Notes: generated by a model from the sequence alone, not told the origin. A stretch of 8,974 nucleotides of DNA from an uncultured Acetobacter sp. (GCF_937875265.1 NZ_CALLXM010000165.1:1-8974); one strand, 5' to 3'; counted from the stretch's first letter, positions 1 through 6,051 are shown. Translations and numbers: made by a program.

Positions 1-841
1 TAGCCGCGAGCAGGCCGGTTTGCAGGTCAGCGAGCCGGAAATCCATGCGATGCACACCAAAAGTTGCGCGCCCGCGTTCCCTGTCCTGCTGCCGGTTGGT
101 AGCGAGCTGCTCCCGTAGCCAATCTTCTACGGCCAGTGCGGGTGCATGCTCAAGCTGGTCAGCGACGCCACACATCAAGGTCACGTCCACGCTGGGAAAA
201 GCGCCGAGGCTGGATTGAGCAAACAGGCAGAGCTGCTGCACCATCTCACGTCGGCCAGCGGCTATGGCCACACCATGTCGCGCCATGGAAGCTTCCAGCC
301 CCCCCAGCCATGATGCTTCAGAAAAACGGGTTTGAAGAAGCTTGTTCCGCTGCGTCATGGCGCGGTCATAGGCCATCAGTTCACGGGCGTGATGGGGCGT
401 TACGGCCATAACCAGCCGATCCAGAAAGCGTCGTCGGCCAGACGTTCCCTCGCTGAACAGACGGTCCATCTGGGGCGTAATCCAGACAGCGGAGAGCGTA
501 TCCTCCAGTGCGTCACGATTACGAACCTGTTGCCCATTCAGCAGAAAAACCCTGCGAGCAGCCTCACCCGCCCCGGCCATGCCTGTACCGAGCTCCAGAA
601 TATCCTGATCAAATGAAAATCGTGCGGAAATTCCCCAGGCGGTCGCACTGTCGCGGCCCAGTTGGGCCAGCGGTGCGCCTCGAAGCCCACGGCCTGGCGT
701 CAGAAGGGACAGAGATTCCAGGAGATTAGTTTTGCCGCTCCCGTTTTCCCCGGTGAGGACAACAAGAGAGGCGTCTGGTGACCACACCAGACGCTCATAA
801 TTACGAAAATCCGAAAGGGTCAGTTTAAGTAGCTGAGCCAC
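1..841 (-). CDS. recF: RecF, DNA replication/repair ATPase (C-terminus cut by window edge)
   Basis: RecF is an SMC-like ATPase that binds gapped DNA and, with RecO and RecR, helps load RecA at stalled forks. The translated part (280 codons) opens with VAQLLKLTLSDFRNYERL, the usual RecF beginning. A textbook Walker A, GENGSGKTN, lies at residues 31-39. Further family blocks follow: QMDRLFSEG, the FLDRLV...HAREL...YDRAMTQRNKLLQ stretch, and GVHRMDFRL near the window edge. The signature motif and Walker B should lie in the missing C-terminal part, so roughly 80-110 residues are probably outside the window. The start is GTG at 839-841. An in-frame TAG (845-847) lies only two codons upstream, and the next in-frame start codon would remove the conserved N-terminus. 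A weak GGAT (847-850) lies 5 nt before the GTG. The gene follows dnaN after a 114-bp gap on the same strand, the common dnaA-dnaN-recF order. Confidence 0.95.
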   Translation of the reverse strand, partial: MAQLLKLTLSDFRNYERLVWSPDASLVVLTGENGSGKTNLLESLSLLTPGRGLRGAPLAQLGRDSATAWGISARFSFDQDILELGTGMAGAGEAARRVFLLNGQQVRNRDALEDTLSAVWITPQMDRLFSEGTSGRRRFLDRLVMAVTPHHARELMAYDRAMTQRNKLLQTRFSEASWLGGLEASMARHGVAIAAGRREMVQQLCLFAQSSLGAFPSVDVTLMCGVADQLEHAPALAVEDWLREQLATNRQQDRERGRATFGVHRMDFRLADLQTGLLAA

Positions 842-900
842 GTTCTATCCGACAGAGCATCCAAAAGACTGGAGCACCATCTGTTTTGTCAGCCAAAATC

Positions 901-941
901 ATGCCTTTTGTCAGGCTCAGTGCGAAACTGATAAAAGGCAT
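901..941 (-). terminator. Inverted repeat in the dnaN-recF gap, possible weak terminator or attenuator
   Basis: ATGCCTTTTGTCA (901-913) is the inverted complement of 929-941, except for one position that is G-U on the plus strand and A-C on the minus strand. The arms enclose a 15-nt loop. Read on the minus strand, the hairpin lies just after the dnaN stop and is followed by GATTTTGG, a short T-rich stretch. It could reduce read-through from dnaN into recF. The stem is AT-rich and the U-tract poor, so full termination is doubtful. It could also simply stabilise the dnaN mRNA end. Confidence 0.35.
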
Positions 942-955
942 GCTCAGCAAGCGTT

Positions 956-2080
956 TTAAACGCGCATAGGCATCAGCACATACAGTGCTGACGGGCTATC
1001 GACATCGCGCACGATGGTGGGAGCTGCGCTATCTGAAAACGCAAACTCAACGTCTTTTTCCACCTGATCAGTAATATCGTTCAGGTAGCGGGCCTGGAAG
1101 CCGATTTCCAGCGGTTCTGCATCGTAGGAAATGCGGCTGTTATCAAGCTCTTCCGTTGCCATGCCCTGCTCAGCACTGCTGGCTGACAGAGTAAGGAGGC
1201 CCGGCTCCAGAGCCAGCTTGACCGGACGAGACCGTTCCTGACTGATAGCGGCCACACGCGCCACGGCATCAGAGAAGTCTTTTTTACCAACGCGTAGAAT
1301 ACGGGTGTTGTTGCTGGGAATCACGCGGTCATATTCCGGGAAAGTCCCGTCGATCAGCTTGGAGGTCAGCATGACCGGGCCAGCAGTAAACTGCACGCGG
1401 GTTTCTGAAAGTGCGACTTCAATTTCTTCCGGCGCTTCATCAATCAGCTTGCGCAGTTCCGCGACCGTTTTGCGCGGGATAATCACGCCCGGCATGGTTT
1501 CAGCCCCGGCGGGAAGCTCACTTTCCACGCGGGCAAGACGATGCCCGTCCGTTGCAACGGCGCGGAGCAGTTTTCCTGCTTCTGTCTCAGCCGCATGGAA
1601 GAAAATCCCGTTCAGGTAGTAGCGTGTTTCCTCGGTGGAAATAGCAAAGCGTGTCCGGTCGATCAGGGAGCGCAGCACCCCTGCCCCAACCTTGAAACGA
1701 CACGGGAGATCCCCAGTGCCCATAGATGGGAAATCATCAACGCTCAGTACGTTCAGGCGCGTGGAGTAGCGGTCTGCCCGCAGCAGCAGAGGGCCGTCAC
1801 TGCCTGCCTGATCCAGTTCCACTTCAACGCTGTCCGGCAGTTTGCGGACAATTTCATACAGAACCGATGCCGGAACAGTGGTTGCGCCATCCCGTTTGAT
1901 GGTGGCCGGAATGTGCTCCACCACCTCAATTTCCATATCGGTCGCCTTCAGGCTTAGCCGCCCATCAGCCGCCTGAATCAGAACGTTGGCAAGGATAGGT
2001 ATGGTGTTACGCTTTTCAGCAACACTCTGGATGTGTGCCAAAGCTTTGAGCAGTATTGCGCGCTCAGCTGAAAACTTCAT
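956..2080 (-). CDS. dnaN: DNA polymerase III beta subunit (sliding clamp)
   Basis: This is the ring-shaped processivity clamp that tethers DNA polymerase III to DNA and acts as the landing platform for MutS, ligase, Hda-type and other partners. The 374-residue product has the usual length for an alphaproteobacterial clamp, which folds as three similar domains of about 120 residues. It begins MKFSAERAILLKALAHIQSV and ends YVLMPMRV, matching both conserved ends of the family. Clamp-interaction pocket motifs are visible: ATDGHRLA (176-183), IDGTFPEYDRVIP (243-255) and the C-terminal MPMR. TRYYLNGIF (152-160) is also a family block. The start is firm: the ATG is preceded by GAGG (2086-2089) at 5 nt and AGGA (2092-2095) further upstream. 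It lies 143 bp downstream of dnaA, and the leader between them contains strong self-complementary elements described separately. No residue looks abnormal. Confidence 0.98.
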   Translation of the reverse strand: MKFSAERAILLKALAHIQSVAEKRNTIPILANVLIQAADGRLSLKATDMEIEVVEHIPATIKRDGATTVPASVLYEIVRKLPDSVEVELDQAGSDGPLLLRADRYSTRLNVLSVDDFPSMGTGDLPCRFKVGAGVLRSLIDRTRFAISTEETRYYLNGIFFHAAETEAGKLLRAVATDGHRLARVESELPAGAETMPGVIIPRKTVAELRKLIDEAPEEIEVALSETRVQFTAGPVMLTSKLIDGTFPEYDRVIPSNNTRILRVGKKDFSDAVARVAAISQERSRPVKLALEPGLLTLSASSAEQGMATEELDNSRISYDAEPLEIGFQARYLNDITDQVEKDVEFAFSDSAAPTIVRDVDSPSALYVLMPMRV

Positions 2081-2132
2081 CTATGCCTCTTTCCTGCATG
2101 ACCGGCCCCACGCAGGAACTTAGGCGGGCCGG
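2081..2132 (-). promoter_or_regulatory. dnaN leader with two interlocking stems beside the ribosome binding site
   Basis: On the minus strand, CCGGCCC (2132-2126) can pair with GGGCCGG (2108-2102). TTCCTGC (2118-2112) can pair with GCAGGAA (2097-2091). Both are perfect 7-bp pairings. The first arm of the second stem lies inside the loop of the first, so the layout is that of an H-type pseudoknot, or of two alternative hairpins. Single-stranded joints are 7, 3 and 4 nt. The last arm contains the AGGA of the purine-rich stretch GCAGGAAAGAGG that precedes the dnaN ATG. The GAGG closest to the ATG stays unpaired. The pairings are directly seen; a role in controlling clamp synthesis is inference. 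Confidence 0.45.
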
Positions 2133-2147
2133 GATCTATCCTGTTGA

Positions 2148-2175
2148 AAACTAACAGCAGTAACGGTGCAGTCAA
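2148..2175 (-). promoter_or_regulatory. Candidate dnaN promoter
   Basis: On the minus strand, TTGACT (2175-2170) matches the sigma70 -35 consensus at five of six bases. It is followed after 16 bp by TAGTTT (2153-2148), a poor -10 with three matches. Transcription would start near 2141, giving a leader of about 60 nt that includes both stems next to the dnaN start. The weak -10 keeps this tentative. dnaN may also be read from the dnaA promoter, since no clear terminator lies between the genes. Confidence 0.3.
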
Positions 2176-2223
2176 TCTTTGAGTGCCAGCATCCCCTGCG
2201 TGAAAATGCCGTCACCTTGTGTT

Positions 2224-3660
2224 CTAGCTTTCCAGCATCCGGCGCATCAGTTCGACATCTTCTGCAAAAGCGGGATCGCGCTCCATTAATTCTGCCACGC
2301 GAGAGACGGCGTGCATGACAGTCGTATGGTCACGGTTTCCGAATTTACGGCCAATCTCGGGCAAAGACCGGCTTGTAAGCTGTTTGGCCAGATACATGGC
2401 AACCTGCCGTGGCCGGGCTACGGCTCGGGCGCGACGGGCAGAGGACATATCCGTCAGGCGGATGTTCCAGTGTTCTGCCACCCTCTTCTGAATTTCCTCA
2501 ATCGTCACGCGACGATCATGTGCCTTGAGGATATCGTGCAGAACATCCTGTGTGGCTTCCAGAGTAACGGAGCGGCCAAACAGGTTGGCATGGGCAATCA
2601 GGCGGTTAAGCGCGCCCTCAAGCTCACGCACGTTGGACGTGATCTTATGCGCAAGGAACTCAAGAACCTTGGCGGGCACAACCACGCCAGACGCCGCAGC
2701 CTTGGATTCCAGAATGGAAATACGCAGCTCAAACGTGGTGGCATGAATATCTGCCACCATGCCACACCCAAGCCGGGTCCGCAGCCGATCTTCCAGTCCG
2801 GACAGATCGGACGGAGATTTATCCGCAGACACAACAATCTGTCGTCCGGCATCAACCAGCGCGTTGAAGGTGTGGAAGAATTCCTCCTGCGTGTTGTCTT
2901 TGCCGATCAGGAACTGGAGGTCATCAATCATCAGAACATCGACAGAGCGGAGCTGTTCCTTAAACTCCATCGTGGATTGAGACCGAATGGCTGCGATGAA
3001 ACGATACATGAACTTTTCAGCGGACATGTAGGCAACGGAAACATTGCCGCGCTGCACCAGTTCCGCTCCGATGGCATGCATCAAATGCGTTTTACCCAGA
3101 CCCACGCCGCCATACAGGAAGAGCGGATTGAACCCGACACTGGAAGGCTTTTCCGCCACACGCCGGGCGCAGGCATAAGCAAATTCATTGGGCTTACCCA
3201 CCACGAACGTATCAAACGTAAAGCGGGTATCCAGCGTGGTCACGAGGTCGCTGCGCACTTCCGGCGCACTGCGTGGTGCCTCTTCCACATCAGTGCCTGG
3301 GATAGCCGCCGTGGGGGCAGCTTCACGAGCCAGCGCAAGAGGTGGGGCTACCGGGTCACCAGGGCGCGCAACCTGAAGCTCCACCCGACGAATGGACGGC
3401 AGAACCTGATTCCACAGCTCGTTCAGGCGGTCTCCATACTGGCTGCGAACCCAGTCGCGCAGAAAGCGGGTGGGAAGGAGGAGTGTAATCTCATCACCGT
3501 CCACAGGCCCCAACGCGATCTTGGTCAGCCAGGTGCGGTATTCAACCTCCCCAACTTCCCCCTTCAGCCTTGAACAGATCTGTAACCACGATTCCTCAAG
3601 CGCCTTGCCATCTTCAAGCTGGGGGAAAGCCCTTTCGTCATCGTCCACTCCGATTGTCAT
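2224..3660 (-). CDS. dnaA: Chromosomal replication initiator protein DnaA
   Basis: DnaA binds 9-bp boxes at oriC, forms an ATP-dependent filament, opens the duplex and recruits the DnaB helicase. It also acts as a transcription factor. The 478-residue protein has all four domains. Domain I is about 21-88 (LEESWLQICSRLKGEV onward). Domain II is a Pro/Ala-rich linker, about 95-140. Domain III is the AAA+ ATPase, about 145-355, with Walker A GGVGLGKTH (184-192), Walker B VLMIDDLQF (242-250), a sensor 1 region VVSADKSP (276-283), the arginine-rich LEDRLRTRLG (289-298) and sensor 2 VRELEGALNRL (344-354). Domain IV is the DNA-binding helix-turn-helix with RPRQVAMYLAKQL (417-429) and the family signature GNRDHTTVMHA (441-451). 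The start has GGGAG (3666-3670) 5 nt upstream. A 334-bp gap and the rpsT terminator precede it, so dnaA probably has its own promoter. No consensus DnaA box is seen in that gap. Confidence 0.99.
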   Translation of the reverse strand: MTIGVDDDERAFPQLEDGKALEESWLQICSRLKGEVGEVEYRTWLTKIALGPVDGDEITLLLPTRFLRDWVRSQYGDRLNELWNQVLPSIRRVELQVARPGDPVAPPLALAREAAPTAAIPGTDVEEAPRSAPEVRSDLVTTLDTRFTFDTFVVGKPNEFAYACARRVAEKPSSVGFNPLFLYGGVGLGKTHLMHAIGAELVQRGNVSVAYMSAEKFMYRFIAAIRSQSTMEFKEQLRSVDVLMIDDLQFLIGKDNTQEEFFHTFNALVDAGRQIVVSADKSPSDLSGLEDRLRTRLGCGMVADIHATTFELRISILESKAAASGVVVPAKVLEFLAHKITSNVRELEGALNRLIAHANLFGRSVTLEATQDVLHDILKAHDRRVTIEEIQKRVAEHWNIRLTDMSSARRARAVARPRQVAMYLAKQLTSRSLPEIGRKFGNRDHTTVMHAVSRVAELMERDPAFAEDVELMRRMLES

Positions 3661-3734
3661 CTACGCTCCCGAGCGGTCATAAACGCGGCCAGCCGCGCGT
3701 GATTTTTGATAATGGGGCCGCTTGCGCGACCGCC

Positions 3735-3817
3735 AGGCAGCCGGGCGTCCGGCAAGCCTCACTGCCGCCATTGAAGGCGGCACAGGAGCGCAAAAAAGAC
3801 GCTCTCCTGAACAGGAG
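3735..3817 (-). promoter_or_regulatory. Cluster of hairpins upstream of dnaA
   Basis: Four adjacent self-complementary elements are visible. They are GCCGG/CCGGC (3740-3744 with 3749-3753, extended by AGGC/GCCT at 3735-3738 and 3756-3759); TGCCGCC/GGCGGCA (3763-3769 with 3776-3782, 6-nt loop); and CTCCT/AGGAG (3804-3808 with 3813-3817, 4-nt loop). The fourth is CGCTC (minus strand, 3790-3786), which can instead pair with GAGCG (3804-3800). The last two compete for the same arm. A run of six T on the minus strand (3797-3792) lies between the competing arms. They lie about 75-160 nt before the dnaA ATG and would be in its leader if the promoter is further upstream. Function is unknown. Confidence 0.4.
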
Positions 3818-3917
3818 GCTAGCTGCCAGAACTAAAGCACGACCGAGGGAGGAGCAATGAAAATCTCGGTGCTCTTGCCCTCATTTCTGCCATGCTCTGC
3901 CGAGGGCTGTACAAAGC

Positions 3918-3949
3918 AAAGCCGAACCACCCCAGGATGATTCGGCTTT
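3918..3949 (-). terminator. Intrinsic terminator downstream of rpsT
   Basis: AAAGCCGAA (3918-3926) and TTCGGCTTT (3941-3949) form a perfect 9-bp stem. On the minus strand it can extend inward by about five more pairs, including G-U pairs, to a CTGG tetraloop. Transcribed from the minus strand it is followed by GCTTTGT, a short U-rich tail, and it starts 45 nt after the rpsT stop codon. The plus-strand side has no U-tract, so it works in the rpsT direction. It separates rpsT transcription from dnaA. Confidence 0.75.
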
Positions 3950-3994
3950 ACAAAACGCACACGTTAAAAGGCTGCCAGAAGCAACCTGAAAGTA

Positions 3995-4264
3995 TCAGGC
4001 AGTTGCCAGAGACTTCACGCGAGCAGACAGGCGGGAAATTTTGCGTGCAATGGTGTTTGCATGCACAACGCCCTTAATCACGCCGCGCTGCAGTTCCGGC
4101 TGAGCAACACGAAGAGCTTCACGAGCTTCATCATGGTTCCCAGCAGCAATTGCAGTTTCAACCTTCTTGATAAAGGTGCGCATACGAGACTTGCGGGCTG
4201 TGTTACGAGCAGTCCGCTTTGCGGTCTGCCGGATGCGCTTACGCGCTGAAGCGATATTCGCCAT
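3995..4264 (-). CDS. rpsT: 30S ribosomal protein S20
   Basis: S20 is a primary 16S rRNA-binding protein of the small subunit and helps fold the 5' domain. The 89-residue product has the standard length and the typical basic helical sequence. It begins MANIASARKRIRQTAKRT, continues ARNTARKSRMRTFIKKVETAI, and has the conserved C-terminal block GVIKGVVHANTIARKISRLSARV, which closely matches the family. The start ATG (4264-4262) is the conserved one, but no strong Shine-Dalgarno sequence precedes it: the nearest purines are GGATAAAATAG, with GGA about 14 nt away. S20 autoregulates translation in Escherichia coli; a weak initiation site would fit such control, but that is inference. It stands alone between its own promoter region and a terminator. 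Its position between mutM and dnaA fits the acetic acid bacterial order as I recall it. Confidence 0.97.
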   Translation of the reverse strand: MANIASARKRIRQTAKRTARNTARKSRMRTFIKKVETAIAAGNHDEAREALRVAQPELQRGVIKGVVHANTIARKISRLSARVKSLATA

Positions 4265-4299
4265 GAGTTTCTATTTTATCCAGCACAAAAGAAATGAGA

Positions 4300-4326
4300 G
4301 CAGCCCGGCAATGCCAGGTTGGCTGC
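4300..4326 (-). promoter_or_regulatory. Stem-loop in the rpsT leader
   Basis: GCAGCC (4300-4305) pairs with GGCTGC (4321-4326) in a perfect 6-bp stem. Inside the loop GGC/GCC (4307-4309 with 4313-4315) may form a short inner stem. It would lie in the rpsT 5' leader, about 35 nt upstream of the ATG. It could be part of an S20 feedback target, but nothing in the sequence proves this. Confidence 0.35.
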
Positions 4327-4340
4327 AAAGAGTAGCGGTG

Positions 4341-4387
4341 CTGTAATCCACAGCAGTGTCCACAGTCAACCCGGTTCACCCATTATA
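4341..4387 (-). promoter_or_regulatory. rpsT promoter region with two DnaA-box-like sites
   Basis: Two promoter candidates are seen on the minus strand. One is TATAAT (4387-4382), a perfect -10 but without a recognisable -35. The other is TTGACT (4369-4364), a five-of-six -35, followed after 17 bp by TTACAG (4346-4341), a weak -10. Between and over the second pair lie TGTGGACAC (4364-4356) and TGTGGATTA (4352-4344). These match the DnaA box TGTGGATAA at seven and eight of nine positions. A third partial match, GCTGGATAA, lies at 4284-4276 in the leader. DnaA bound here would block the second promoter. The sequences are directly seen; the regulation is inference. Confidence 0.45.
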
Positions 4388-4396
4388 GGGGTAATT

Positions 4397-5236
4397 TTAC
4401 CTTAATTTCTGCCGTAAGGGGCAGAAAAAAGTGGAACGCCCCGCTTGTGTGATCTGCTCAACTCCTGCGCAGGCAGGTGGACCGGGACAGTCCGGGCACG
4501 GTTTACTCGTTCTGCCGTAAACGCGCCAGGCATGCTGAAAATAGCCCAGCCCCCCTTCGGGGCGAACATAATCCTTCAGGCTGGACCCACCTGCCGCAAT
4601 GGCTTCAGTCAGAACATCCTTGATGGCCTGAACCAGAAGTTTAGTTTCCTTGGGTTTTAAGGTGTTCGCGGCGGTCTGCGGATGAATGCCCGTCCGGTAA
4701 AGCGCTTCGCACACATAAATATTACCCAGCCCGGAAACAATTTTCTGGTCCAGCAGAATCGTTTTTACCGGAGCCTTCCGGCCGCTAAGGGCAGCATGGA
4801 GCACAGCCCCTGTAAAAGCTGGCTCAAGGGGCTCCGGCCCCATGCTGGCCAGAAATTTATACTGCTCTTCCTGCCCGGTAGGGACGATATCCAGCATGCC
4901 AAAACGGCGCGGGTCAACAAACCCGCAGCGATGTCCATCAGTCGTGATGAAGGTGACGTGTTCATGCAGTGCAGGGGTAGCCGGAGAATCGAGCACAATG
5001 CGTCCGGACATGCCCAGATGCAGCACCACAGACAGATTATTCGACAACCGCATGAGAATATATTTCCCACGGCGACGAAAGCCGGTGATGGTCTGGCCTG
5101 CGACAGAGACGCGAAAATCGGCAGGAATCTGCCATCGCAGATCCTGGCGGCGGAGAATGACATCGCTGATCACATGGCCTTGCAGAGCGATCTGCATACC
5201 ACGCATCACGGTTTCGACTTCAGGGAGTTCCGGCAT
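4397..5236 (-). CDS. mutM: Formamidopyrimidine-DNA glycosylase (Fpg/MutM)
   Basis: MutM removes 8-oxoguanine and other oxidised purines from DNA and cuts the abasic site (bifunctional glycosylase/AP lyase). The start is fixed at 5236 because the mature protein must begin with the catalytic proline: MPELPEVETV gives Pro2 and Glu3. A 19-residue upstream extension of the same frame would bury them. The product is 279 residues, slightly above the usual ~270. Visible motifs are the catalytic-site lysine in RRRGKY (Lys58), LHLGMSGR (Met76, base-gap filling), DPRRFGML (109-116), GLGNIYV (169-175) and the C-terminal zinc finger with GRSTFFC (Arg267). The zinc finger is odd: it has CPDC at 247-250, five extra residues including another Cys (256), then Cys272, but Arg275 (codon CGG) where the last zinc-binding Cys is expected. 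It is divergent from ubiE with 29 bp between starts, and it has no visible Shine-Dalgarno sequence. Confidence 0.96.
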   Translation of the reverse strand: MPELPEVETVMRGMQIALQGHVISDVILRRQDLRWQIPADFRVSVAGQTITGFRRRGKYILMRLSNNLSVVLHLGMSGRIVLDSPATPALHEHVTFITTDGHRCGFVDPRRFGMLDIVPTGQEEQYKFLASMGPEPLEPAFTGAVLHAALSGRKAPVKTILLDQKIVSGLGNIYVCEALYRTGIHPQTAANTLKPKETKLLVQAIKDVLTEAIAAGGSSLKDYVRPEGGLGYFQHAWRVYGRTSKPCPDCPGPPACAGVEQITQAGRSTFFCPLRQKLR

Positions 5237-5265
5237 GAGTGCAAAGCAGGGTATAGGGTAACACC

Positions 5266-6051
5266 ATGACCGACAATAGCTTTGCGCCCCCACCCGTTTC
5301 TTCCGCCGCGCCGCAGGTAGAAGAAACTGATTTCGGCTTCCGCTCCGTCAGGAAGGAAGAGAAGAAACCCCTCGTCCGTGCTGTGTTTGACAGTGTTGCG
5401 GGCAAGTATGACATCATGAATGACATCATGTCTCTGGGTATTCACCGTGTCTGGAAACGTATTTTTGTCACGGAACTCGGGCCTCAGCCCGGTCTGTCCC
5501 TGCTGGACCTGGCAGGCGGCACGGGTGACATCAGCTTTGGCTGGCTGCAGGGCGGTGGTGGCCCCACCATCATGACCGATATTAATGCCAGCATGCTCTC
5601 TGTCGGGCGGGACCGTGCGCTGAGCCGGGGCTTTGTGTCAGACCTGTCCTTTGCTGTGGTGGATGCAGAAAGCATTCCGCTGAAAGACATGTCGGTTGAC
5701 CGTGTTTCCATCGCATTTGGCCTGAGAAACTGCACCGACAAAATGGCCGTGATTCGGGAAGCCCGCCGCGTCCTGCGTCCGGGAGGCCGATTCCTGTGTC
5801 TTGAATTCTCCCGCGTTCAGGTTGCGGCTCTGGCCCCGATTTATGATGCCTGGTCCTTCAAGGTGCTGCCCACCATGGGGAGCATGGTGGCGGGAGACCG
5901 TGAGAGCTATCAGTATCTGGCGGAAAGCATTCGCACCTTCCCTGATCAGGAAACACTGGCTGACATGTTCCGTGAGGCTGGCCTCTCTCATGTGCGGTAT
6001 CAGTCTCTTTCGGGTGGAATCGCGGCCATTCATTCTGGCTGGCGTATCTGA
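5266..6051 (+). CDS. ubiE: Ubiquinone biosynthesis C-methyltransferase UbiE
   Basis: UbiE uses S-adenosylmethionine to methylate the ring carbon of the demethylated benzoquinol intermediate (DDMQH2 to DMQH2) in ubiquinone synthesis. In quinone-using relatives it also makes menaquinone. Acetic acid bacteria depend on ubiquinone for their membrane dehydrogenases. The 261-residue protein shows both family signatures: YDIMNDIMSLGIHRVWK (48-64) and RVSIAFGLRNCTD (146-158). It also has the SAM-binding motif LDLAGGTGD (80-88), RPGGRFLCLEFSR (171-183) and the C-terminal LSGGIAAIHSGWR (248-260). The first ~20 residues are a Pro/Ala-rich extension. AGGGT (5255-5259) lies about 6 nt before the ATG. It is the first gene of the plus-strand operon, with coaBC only 6 bp downstream. 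No membrane segment is seen, so a soluble or peripheral protein is expected. Confidence 0.97.
   Translation: MTDNSFAPPPVSSAAPQVEETDFGFRSVRKEEKKPLVRAVFDSVAGKYDIMNDIMSLGIHRVWKRIFVTELGPQPGLSLLDLAGGTGDISFGWLQGGGGPTIMTDINASMLSVGRDRALSRGFVSDLSFAVVDAESIPLKDMSVDRVSIAFGLRNCTDKMAVIREARRVLRPGGRFLCLEFSRVQVAALAPIYDAWSFKVLPTMGSMVAGDRESYQYLAESIRTFPDQETLADMFREAGLSHVRYQSLSGGIAAIHSGWRI

Larger units (their letters stand above)
3661..3994. other. rpsT-dnaA intergenic region (334 bp), presumed dnaA promoter and leader
   Basis: No convincing gene lies here. The rpsT-proximal third holds the rpsT terminator. The dnaA-proximal two thirds hold a run of short hairpins and, on the minus strand, the dnaA ribosome binding site GGGAG at 3666-3670. 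A further hairpin (CGCGG 3684-3688 with CCGCG 3693-3697, loop CCAG) lies just upstream of that site. No convincing -35/-10 pair was found, so the dnaA promoter is not placed. No match to TTATCCACA with one mismatch or fewer was found on either strand, so this does not look like a classical oriC. A 27-codon open frame on the plus strand (3857-3940) is treated under findings. Confidence 0.7.

Noticed and set aside
136..729. Plus-strand open frames opposite recF
   Set aside because: The minus strand encodes RecF with a perfect Walker A; these plus-strand frames overlap one another and have no family resemblance.
2311..3573. Long plus-strand open frame of 420 codons opposite dnaA
   Set aside because: It lies wholly antisense to a clear DnaA protein with all motifs, and its translation resembles no family I know. 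It is a shadow of dnaA codon use.
4265..4396. Chromosomal origin (oriC)
   Set aside because: Only one box with a single mismatch and two with two mismatches are seen, with no clear AT-rich unwinding element or boxes in the neighbouring gaps. Closeness to dnaA is not enough. Whole-genome GC skew would decide.
4390..4401. Symmetric GGTAATTTTACC at the mutM stop codon as an operator
   Set aside because: It is a short AT-rich inverted repeat overlapping the stop codon, with no second copy and no known regulator to match; it is easily due to chance.
4682..5269. Plus-strand open frame of 195 codons opposite mutM
   Set aside because: It is antisense to a complete MutM and its translation has no recognisable domain.
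5237..5293. N-terminal extension of MutM (19 residues)
   Set aside because: The catalytic proline must be next to the initiator Met, and the extension overlaps the ubiE start. MPELPEVE at 5236 is the true N-terminus.
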